Assembly (NCBI RefSeq): GCF_001029265.1
Contig: NZ_CP011856.1
Location: 1,178,001 to 1,242,000, forward strand
DNA: 64,000 nucleotides
Direction of reading: 5' to 3'
Origin: Spiroplasma eriocheiris
GTDB lineage: Bacteria; Bacillota_I; Bacilli_A; Mycoplasmatales; Mycoplasmataceae
Position 1 is the first letter of the stretch; each line of letters starts with the position of its first letter. The translations under genes were made by a program, and so were the position numbers. Below are positions 56,054 through 64,000 of this stretch, one piece after another. A model generated the notes under the pieces. That model ran no database searches. It worked only from the letters and a program-made list of their open reading frames with translations, and was not told the origin of the DNA.

Positions 56054-57784
56054 TTATTTTAAAACATCTCCGGTTGCTTTTTCAACTAAATTAATAACTT
56101 CTTCACTAGTTTCACAACTTAAAACTGTTTCTGCTAATTTGGCCATTTCATTAGTATCCAATTTACTAATAATACTACGTGCACGTAAAATACTTGTGGC
56201 CGACATTGAGAAGTAATCTAATTTCATTCCCATTAAAATTGGAATCGCTAATGGTTCGCCGGCCATTTCCCCACACATTCCTACTCATTTGCCTTCTTTA
56301 TGAGCACCATCAATAATAGTTTTTAATAAACGAAGAATTGATGGGTTGTATGGTTGGTACAGATATGAAACAAATTGACTCATTCGATCAGCAGCCATGG
56401 TATATTGAATTAAATCATTAGTTCCAATTGAGAAGAAATCAGCATGTTTAGCAAATTGGTCTGCTAAAACAGCGGCCGCAGGAACTTCCATCATCATTCC
56501 AATTTCGACATTATCGGCAACTTTATGTCCCTCTTTTAATAAATTAGCTTTTTCTTCTAAGGTAATTGCTTTTGCCTTTTTAAATTCATCAATAGTGGCA
56601 ATCATTGGGAACATAATTCCTAATTTTCCAAAGGCACTTGCTCTTAATAACGCTCTTAACTGAGTACGGAAAACATCTTCGCGATCTAAACATAAACGAA
56701 TGGCACGGTACCCTAAGAACGGATTCATTTCTTCGGGGAATTCAAAATATGATAATTTTTTGTCTCCCCCAATATCTAATGTTCTAATAATAACCGGGCG
56801 TCCTTGCATCCCTTCTAAGGCTGCTTTATATGCAACAAATTGTTCATCTTCAGTTGGGAAGTGATCATTATCCATGTATAAAAATTCACTTCGGAATAAA
56901 CCTACTCCTTCTCCACCATTGTCTAATACTCCTTGAACATCTTTTGGGGAACCAATATTTCCTTCTAAGGTAAAGCCTTTAAAACCATCTTTAGAAACTG
57001 TTGGTTTATCTTTAAAAGTTAATAGTTCTTGTTGTTTTTTAATGAAAGCAGCTTTTTTATCAGTTCATTCTTTAATTTCATTAGGTTCTGGTTTTAGAAT
57101 AACTTCCCCAGTTGTTCCATCAATAATAATGTCATCACCATGGTGAGCTAAGGTTGTAATATTTTTTAGTCCTAATACAGCCGGAATTTCTAAACTACGG
57201 GCCATAATCGCAGCGTGACTAGTTCGCCCCCCCATATCACAAGCAAATCCTTTCGCATATTGCGGATCCAATTGGGCTGTTTGTGATGGCGTTAAGTCAT
57301 TAGCAACTATAATAACTTCTTCATTAATAGTTGCTAAATCCAACACTGGCACATCTAAAATATATTTAACTAACCGATCAGTAACATCTTTAATATCACT
57401 AGCTCTTTCTTTAAAATAGGGATCATCCATTTCCGAAAACATCGCAATATATTTTTTAGCCACATTATCAATGGCATAAGCAGCATTTAATTTTTCATTA
57501 TTAATTATTCCTTTGGCTTCATCTAACATTACTGGGTCTTGTAAGATTTGACCATGTGCTTCAAAAATTGCCGCTTTTTCAGCCCCTAATTTTTCTAAGG
57601 CAATTTTTTGTAATTTTTCAATATCCCCTTTTGCTTTGATAATCGCTTGGTCCAATAATTTGATTTCATCATCAACATTGTCAATTGTTGTCTTTTCAAT
57701 ATTCAATCGTGGTTCTTCTAATTTAAAAACTTTTGCAATCGCAATTCCATTACTAGAACCAATTCCTTTAATTTTATTTGACAT
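56054..57784 (-). CDS. ptsI: PTS phosphotransferase enzyme I
   Basis: Starts the PTS by taking phosphate from PEP and passing it to HPr. A 576-aa enzyme with the phospho-His in [13 protein letters not shown]. The PEP-binding domain has [23 protein letters not shown] and [10 protein letters not shown], and the catalytic Cys is in GMCGEMAG. Complete. GGAG at good spacing before ATG. HPr (ptsH) is not in the window. Confidence 0.96.
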
Positions 57785-57880
57785 CTTTATATCTCCTTTT
57801 TCTATCTATCCAAACTATTTTAATTATATACCAATTAAAATATTGTGATAAGATAAAACAAAAAAATATTAGATAATTAG

Positions 57881-58747
57881 TTATCTAATATATTCTTCAT
57901 CATCTTCAAATTTTAATGATTTATCTATTAAATCTAAATCTTCTTTAAAAATTTTCATTTTTTCATTAATAAACTCACTATTTTCTTCACAGAATTGCTG
58001 AATTAATTTATTAATTTCTTCCATAACTTGGAGAAGGTCTTGCGCAATATTCCGATTAATTACTTGCGGGTTAAAATTTTCAAGATAGTGATTAGCGACT
58101 ATTTCAAAGTGTATTCTTAAATTAGCTAGCAGTAAATTTCTTTTTTCAAAACACATTGCTGCATACTCAACAAACAAAGTTGAAAAAGACAAAAAGTTAT
58201 TTGCTAAATTAGTTTTTAAATAATTTTTTAATGTTGCAAACCTAGTATTAAAAAATTCTTTATACTTTACAACTAAACTATTGTCACTAAGCTGTTTATT
58301 ATTAGATAATGCTTTTGCAAAATCAAGAAACTTTCTTTTAATTGGCCCCTGAATTAAATTTAATTTTGTTCCAATGACTGGTAAGATTTTAATTTTAATT
58401 AAATTTTTAATCTCTTCTAATTCAAAAATACCTAAAAAACTATTTTCACTTAATAATTCCTGAAATTGTTGTTCAGATTCGTTTTGGCCCATCAATTGTT
58501 CATTAGTTTCAAATGTGAATAAAAATGGCACCCCATCAGATTTTGTGAATTCAACAATGTCTTCCTTAAAATTTAAAAAGCAATTATTTATATAATAATT
58601 AAAACAAAAATTTAAAAAGTAAAGAGAAAAATCATCGACTTTTTCTCGGTTTCTAATAAAATAGTCTTGAAAAAAATCATTATATTTTGTTTTAAATTGT
58701 TCTTCGGTTGTCGCTGAATCTAAGCGACCAAAAATATGTCCTGGCAT
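57881..58747 (-). CDS. Hypothetical helical protein, 288 aa, leader-regulated
   Basis: A 288-aa protein predicted almost all helical, rich in Phe, Asn, Glu and Lys, with no signal peptide or clear membrane helix, starting MPGHIFGRLDSATTEEQF. No family recognised. It is preceded by a clear TATAAT, then the GAGT-N10-CCTAA attenuator, then AAAGG and ATG. In type it resembles the 482-aa and 423-aa leader-regulated proteins, though I see no firm alignment. Confidence 0.78.
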   Translation of the reverse strand: MPGHIFGRLDSATTEEQFKTKYNDFFQDYFIRNREKVDDFSLYFLNFCFNYYINNCFLNFKEDIVEFTKSDGVPFLFTFETNEQLMGQNESEQQFQELLSENSFLGIFELEEIKNLIKIKILPVIGTKLNLIQGPIKRKFLDFAKALSNNKQLSDNSLVVKYKEFFNTRFATLKNYLKTNLANNFLSFSTLFVEYAAMCFEKRNLLLANLRIHFEIVANHYLENFNPQVINRNIAQDLLQVMEEINKLIQQFCEENSEFINEKMKIFKEDLDLIDKSLKFEDDEEYIR

Positions 58748-58780
58748 ATGGTTTTTTCCTTTCGTTGTTAGTTAAAAATA

Positions 58781-58830
58781 AAAAAACCTAAAAAATAATT
58801 TAATATTTTTTAGGTACTTTTCGTACTCGT
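58781..58830 (-). promoter_or_regulatory. Leader attenuator element 2 (GAGT-N10-CCTAA terminator)
   Basis: Minus-strand RNA: ACGAGTACGAAAAGTAC, then ACCTAAAAAATA pairing with TATTTTTTAGGT, then T7. A small stem GTAC-GAAAA-GTAC shares bases with the terminator arm. A TATAAT box at 58849-58854, about 20 bases upstream of GAGT, shows that it is a leader and not the end of an upstream gene. Confidence 0.7.
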
Positions 58831-58882
58831 TTTTTATTTTTCAATAGGATTATAACATATTTTTATTTAAATTTTGTTAAAT

Positions 58883-58914
58883 AAAAAACTATATTGCTAA
58901 CAATATAGTTTTTT
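58883..58914 (-). terminator. Terminator after the ATPase remnant
   Basis: AAAAAACTATATTG / CAATATAGTTTTTT 14-bp perfect stem. Confidence 0.8.
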
Positions 58915-58949
58915 CATTTTAAAATTACTTGAAAATTATACGGGTTTTT

Positions 58950-59795
58950 TTAATTAAAAGAATGTTTTTCAATAATACTATTAGTAATTGCTGCTAAATA
59001 AGTATTGCATCCGGTTGCTGTAACAATTCCAATGGCAAACCCTGATACCACCGTTGAACCCATTAAACAAATGTTGGGTATTTTTAATAAACTACTCTCA
59101 ATATTATCATTATTATAATACTCTTTTTTAACTGGTCAGTTATTACCAGTAATATTAGCTTGGTTAACATATAAGTCGTGACTAATTAAAATTCGTAAAT
59201 CTGAGGGAACAAAATCTCCTGTTTCTAAGAAAACTAAATCCCCTGGCACAATATCAGTTAAATTAATGACTGTCATTTTTTGGATTAATTCAGGAATGTC
59301 AATTTCGTTAATTTGCAAAATTTGATTGTTGGCGTTACGAATTACTTTGGCAGTACTTTGCGGAAGCTGACCAATTTTTTTAGTAATCAAATTTCTACGA
59401 ATTACTTTGGTAAAACTGATCATTCCACTAATAATTAAAATCATACTAAATAAAATTGGTCCTACCAAAAAATATGGGGAAAGAGTACGATTGGTAAAAT
59501 AAACAACTAAATTACCAATAATTATTGCTCAAAAAATTAGTTTAAAAGGACCACAGAATGCATTTAAAAATTCTCATCCTCAGTGCATTTTATTGTTTGT
59601 TAAAATATTTTCCCCAAACTCAATTTTACGTTTCTGATATTCTTCTTTTGTTAATCCAAAACTAGCTAATTCTAGTTTATTTAATAAGTTTGGTTGGTCT
59701 AGTTTCGCGTATTCAATTAACTTTGTTTTATTTTCATTAAAAAACTTTTCTTTTAAATAAATATTAATTCTTTCATGACGAAAAACTCTTGTCAT
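58950..59795 (-). pseudogene. N-terminal remnant of an MgtA-type P-type ATPase
   Basis: A 281-aa frame that matches only the first third of MgtA: N-terminal region, first helix pair and actuator domain with DIVPGDLVFLETGDFVPSDLRIL. It ends before any phosphorylation site. The catalytic TGES loop has become TGNN, so it could not work as a pump even if completed. GAAAGGAAGG precedes ATG at 59793-59795. It might persist as a regulator or be a dying duplicate. Confidence 0.78.
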
Positions 59796-59857
59796 AATAT
59801 CCTTCCTTTCTTGTTGGTTTCTTAACACAGTAAGAAAGTTATTAAAGAGAATTCCCG

Positions 59858-59974
59858 CTATGATATTAAAATTCGGGGGAAAGTAATAACACCCTTACTA
59901 GTTAGAAACATTATGTTAAATTGTTCATCTTGTTTTTTAAGTTTAGAGGAATAACTACTTGGTTCTGGTGCCAT
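59858..59974 (-). pseudogene. Short remnant ORF after the ABC ATPase
   Basis: ATG (with GGGGTGAG before it) inside the last 20 bases of the ABC ATPase gene opens 38 codons ending in TAG. The next frame continues with a hydrophobic stretch IIAGILFNNFLTVLRN that runs up to the ATPase remnant, as if one base had been lost. It could be the start of a lost gene. Confidence 0.4.
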
Positions 59975-60917
59975 TACTCTCACCCCCTTTCTGAGGAACT
60001 AATTGTTCATTAGTTTTCTGCAACTCTCCTAATTTTAACCGCAATTGCGAAATATCATTTTTCATTTCTTTAAAATAGTAGATGTGCACATTATTTTGTA
60101 GTGTATATTTAAAAATTTGGTCCATATTAATCGGAAAAGAAATTGTAATAATTAACTCATTGAATTTTTGTACAAACCGGTAGGGAATGTTTCGAATTTT
60201 TAAATATTCAATGACTTTTAAATTATTGTCTGATCTTAACCGGTAGTTCATTTTTGCTTTAAAGGGTGCATAACTACCACTATAAAGCATCTTTCCATTT
60301 AATAAAATGGTACAATCATCGATTAATGGTTCAATCTCATCAATCATGTGGGTTGTTAATAAAACTGTTTTCCCCTCTTTTTTGTACTTCATTAAAATAC
60401 GATAGAAATTTACCCGACTAGGATAGTCCAAGTTCGCCCCCGGTTCATCTAAGATAATTAAATCAGGATCATTCATTAACGAATGGATTAACATTAAGCG
60501 GTTTTTCATCCCGGACGAATAAGATGAAATTACTTTATCTTTATGTTGATATAAATTAAACATTTTTAATAAATTATCAATATTATTAACTAAGGTCTTT
60601 TTCTTCAAGGGCGTTAAATTACCAACTAATTTTAAGAAGTTATAGCCAGTTATTCCTAACGGAAATTCTTCAAGATTAGTGGCATACCCCATTTTTAATT
60701 TTGACTGGTATTTTCTGGGCGCATAACCATTGACTTTAATTATGCCCCGATAGCGGGTTAGCGCACCAATAATTGATTTTAACATTGCTGATTTACCACT
60801 CCCGCTCTCACCAATCAACGCATGTAAACTGCCCTTTTTAACTTTAAAGGATATTTTTTCAATTTTAAAATTTTGGAGTTTCTTTGCAAATTTATTAACA
60901 ATAATGACATTTTCCAT
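59955..60917 (-). CDS. ABC transporter ATP-binding protein
   Basis: A 320-aa ABC ATPase. Walker A is GESGSGKS, the signature is YSSGMKNRLML (LSGGQ-type, degenerate), and Walker B is LIILDEPGANLDY, with the H-loop in LLTTHMIDE. A C-terminal extension of about 90 residues follows. The family is the ABC-2 export type. It pairs with the frameshifted permease directly upstream and likely energises it. Confidence 0.9.
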   Translation of the reverse strand: MENVIIVNKFAKKLQNFKIEKISFKVKKGSLHALIGESGSGKSAMLKSIIGALTRYRGIIKVNGYAPRKYQSKLKMGYATNLEEFPLGITGYNFLKLVGNLTPLKKKTLVNNIDNLLKMFNLYQHKDKVISSYSSGMKNRLMLIHSLMNDPDLIILDEPGANLDYPSRVNFYRILMKYKKEGKTVLLTTHMIDEIEPLIDDCTILLNGKMLYSGSYAPFKAKMNYRLRSDNNLKVIEYLKIRNIPYRFVQKFNELIITISFPINMDQIFKYTLQNNVHIYYFKEMKNDISQLRLKLGELQKTNEQLVPQKGGESNGTRTK

Positions 60918-60929
60918 CTTAGTATCCTC

Positions 60930-62683
60930 CTACTGGGCAATTCTGCGATTTTTTCAAACAAAAGCCGCACTAATAAATAAGACAACTGCTAAAGTTAGAT
61001 AGCCAATCAGGACATCCTGACTATTTTGAATATTTTTACTATTTTTAAATTAATAGTATTATCATTATTTAATTGTAAAAATAAATTTGGATAACTAAAG
61101 AATTCATTTTGTTCACCATCTAGTTTAATTTCAGAAGTAACAAATGGATTAAATCAAAAATTACCATAACTACCAAGCATTGACGTTCAAAGTTGATTAA
61201 AGTGTTCAAAGATATTAAATTTATTAATTCATCAATATTTATTAACAAAATTATTATACTTATCCCATTGTGGACTTTGGAGACTATCATTTACTTTTGC
61301 ATTAGCAATTACTTTATTTTGATAAACAATATTTTCAATTTCATTTTCCACAATTCGTAAAGCAAAGTAAACCGGATTATTAAAGATTTTAGTATAAGCA
61401 TCAGCCGGATCAAAATTATAAGTTGATTCTGTATTTTTATAGGCACCAACAATATCTTTCGATGTTAATGAATATTTTTGCTGAGTACTTTTGACTAAAA
61501 TATAAGAAGCTTCTGGATTTGTCTTAGGGTCTCCTTCCACAAAAGACAATAGATTGGGAAAGTCATTTTCTCAATAACTAATTAATGCATCCCTGCTACC
61601 ATATATTTTAATATAATCATTAATAAAATTTAATAAATCAACTTTAAACAAATAAGTTTGTTGATCATTCGCTTTTGTTTCTACATCGGCTTGCAATTGG
61701 TCATAACTAATAATATTATGCAAAAAATTAATTGAGATAATAACTTCTTGGTTCGTAAAAATTCCTTTTTCATCATCAGCTCAGGTTCTAATTTTCATTG
61801 AGGTATCAACCCGACCATCATTTTCTAAACGAAGCTGGTCGTAAAAGTCATATCTTTTTGCTAAAGTTGTATCAATTGTGGGATCGTTACTAGTTCCAAA
61901 ATTAACTAAATCATTCTGATCAAATTTATCAAAAAATTGGTAGAGTGTTGTCGTTAAGTTTTGATAACGAAGTAAACCCTGGTTTAAATATTTTTTGAAT
62001 AATAGATCGGTCTTAATGTCACTCATATTAATTGGTGCTCCACCATTGTCAAAACTGATTGCAATATTATTAAGTTCTAAATCTAAAATTTGACTGGGTA
62101 AGCCCCCCAAAATAAATAAACTACATAGCACCGCAAAAATTAGAAAGATGACATGGGAATTAAAAAACATTGATAAAAATATGATCCCAGATAATAAGGT
62201 AAAAGAAAAAATAAAAGTAAAGATAATTAACTTGAGAATCATCTGGACATAAAAATGATAATATGGGTAATCATTAAAAGAATTCAGCACTATCTCTACA
62301 ATAAATAAAATTAAAATATTACTAATAATAAACATAATAATTGATAAAAACGAAACAATTGTTTGGGAAATAAAAATTTGCATCCGACTGACTGGTTTCG
62401 TGATAATTAGCAATAGTGAATTATCCTCGATTTGCTGACTAAACAACTTAACAATAATTATTAAAATATATAAAAATAATAAAATACAATAGAAAATTAA
62501 AACATAAAATTGAAAATTTTTAACAAAAGCAGTTCCATCATTCTTAAAATATAAGAATAAGATTAGCGAAAAAAGGAGACTAAGCAATAATGATAAAAGA
62601 AATATAATTCCAATAGCATAGGAACGAAAAATTTTGGCAAAAATATACTTATTTAATTTTAAGATTATTAGCCCTCTTTTCAA
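60930..62683 (-). pseudogene. ABC-2-type permease with large extracellular domain, frameshifted near its end
   Basis: Starts with TTG at 62681-62683 after GGAGG. About six membrane helices (residues about 12-215) are followed by a long polar, probably extracellular domain (about 216-540). The frame then stops at 60995-60997. The final helix LIGYLTLAVVLFISAAFVW and its basic tail are found in another frame ending at 60930. One extra A in the run near 61040 would restore it. Partner of the downstream ABC ATPase. Confidence 0.7.
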
Positions 62684-62775
62684 ACCATTTCCTCCTTTTG
62701 TTTATTACTAATGCAGTCAAGCAGTTGTGATATAAACTTACCTGTCGACATAGTTAGTTAAACTATTATGAATTA

Positions 62776-64000
62776 CTAACTAGTCGGTGGAGTTGCTCCA
62801 GCAATGAAGCTAAGACTAGCCTCGCTAGTATTTCAAAAACTAATTTTAGTACCTAGAATTTCAAAATAAGGAGTTGCTGCAGGGTGTAAATAATTAGCAA
62901 ATGCTCCGGTTAAATCAGGCCATTTTTCAAAATCACCTTTATCAAATGTTTTTAATAACTGATAAGCATACAAAAAATAATTTAAGAAATTTGTCATTGA
63001 ATCACCACGGAAACTATATTGCTGATTATTATTAGTTTTAAATCCAATAATATTATTTAATGCTTCTTTAGTAACGGCACTGTCTTTTTTTGCAAGATCA
63101 ATTGCATCACTAGTTAATAAATCAAACGTGTCAGTAAAAGGTACCCCTGAATAATGATTTAAAACATCCTGACTTTTATAAACAACTGCAAAGATATTAC
63201 ACTTAATGATAGAATTAAAATTTCTTAAAGTTAAAATTTTGTTATTTCCGATATTATCGTTAAAGAGTGTTGAACTAGTTGAAAAAATATTAGCAATAAC
63301 TGGGGTAACTTGATCAACATAAGTATCAAGACGGTTTAGAGTTCCATCATGGGTAATAAAATATGGTACACTAATTGGAGCTAAATTTAATCCATCGATT
63401 GTTCAATTGCTTAAAGTAATTGCACCATAGTTAAAAATCTTATTATGATCAGGAATCGGATTATTAGGATCAGTAAAAGTCCAGCCGTCTTTTTCTCAAG
63501 AATCAATTTGTTTATCTAATGCCGAACTAAATTCTTGGTCACTTTTTTTATAGTCAGCAGTTAAATTTTTTTCATCTCCTCAGTTGAAAATTTTGGTTGA
63601 AAGGTAACTACGTTTCCTGACTCATATTTATCTAGAAAACTCTGCTGACTGCCATTAATTCCTCAGCTAGCAAAGTCATTTGTTTGATTAGAATTACTTT
63701 CAAACTCATTAATTTGAATTTTTGAACTAGGGAATTTTTTATTTAAATAATCTTCTAAATAAGATTTTGCTAATGTTTTAAATTGGGCAAACTGTTGGAC
63801 ATCATCGGCTGAAAAATTATTTAATCTAGCGACAATATCGGTTTTTTTCAATTCTCCAGCAATTTTTTACCTGATTCAGAAATTAAGTTTGCAATATCAG
63901 CCCCTTGATTTGCTAATAAAAAGTTGGTATTGGTATCACTTGTATGTTGAATAATTTTCCCAGTTCGTAAATCTTTAATATTCAAACTAAAAGAAACATT
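62776..64000 (-). pseudogene. Large extracellular-type protein of the ABC locus, broken twice
   Basis: Three overlapping frames read as one protein: from the window edge to a TAA at 63821, then to a TAA at 63561, then to a TAG at 62776. The joins fall at a run of six A's near 63865 and at AAAATTTT near 63595; one added A at each restores the frame. The product is polar with Asn, Asp, Thr and Phe and no membrane helix in view. It is the probable extracellular part of the permease system. No family recognised; 5' end outside. Confidence 0.6.

Overview
The window reads as AT-rich mollicute chromosome, most likely Spiroplasma. Long reading frames stay open only if TGA is read as tryptophan (genetic code 4), and two adjacent tRNA-Trp genes, with anticodons CCA and UCA, confirm that code. 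Sugar uptake is by PTS, K+ and Mg2+ transporters are well represented, several genes encode multi-pass membrane proteins of unknown function, and no cell-wall gene is visible. There is no rRNA and no CRISPR array.

Layout. 0-12.3 kb (minus): the start of rpiB; orphan genes; an amino-sugar PTS/nanE operon facing a frameshifted RpiR/MurR-type regulator; the Mg2+ ATPase mgtA; a membrane protein/phosphodiesterase pair; and a PTS IIB. 12.4-19.5 kb: tyrS, a YtxH/YtxG-like pair, two orphans, pncB, ytpR and an M42 aminopeptidase. 19.6-21.3 kb (plus): two tandem DegV genes. 21.4-33 kb: tRNAs, fur, acpP, proS, cls, a MalY/PatB aminotransferase, and divergent ktrB/ktrA. 36.7-44.2 kb (minus): gatC-gatA-gatB, ligA, a large membrane protein, and crr. 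56-64 kb (minus): ptsI, an orphan, a dead P-type ATPase remnant, and an ABC transporter locus broken by frameshifts. PtsI, Crr and the EIICB together supply all PTS functions except HPr.

The accessory part is 34.9-36.7 kb and 44.3-55.5 kb. A unit of about 1.77 kb carrying a 482-codon orphan gene is present in two inverted copies. They flank the 7.8-kb gat-ligA-crr block and could let it flip. The right copy is dead (TAA at codon 40) and has an 18-bp terminal inverted repeat. To its right lies a plus-strand island of about 9 kb: a lipoprotein-type EndA-like nuclease, a portal-like protein, large orphan proteins, overlapping one-helix proteins (holin-like), and a fibre-like coiled-coil protein. 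Repeated operator-like boxes are scattered through it. It looks like a prophage or prophage remnant that is not a plectrovirus.

The strongest unexplained signal is a small RNA leader found four times: GAGT, ten bases, CCTRA, then an intrinsic terminator, sitting between a promoter and the start codon of orphan helical-protein genes (28.5-29.7 kb, both copies of the 1.77-kb unit, 57.9-58.7 kb). The ten-base segment forms a 4-bp stem with a 5-nt loop, and the stem is kept by compensatory changes. This suggests a common attenuator controlling a set of otherwise unrelated-looking genes.
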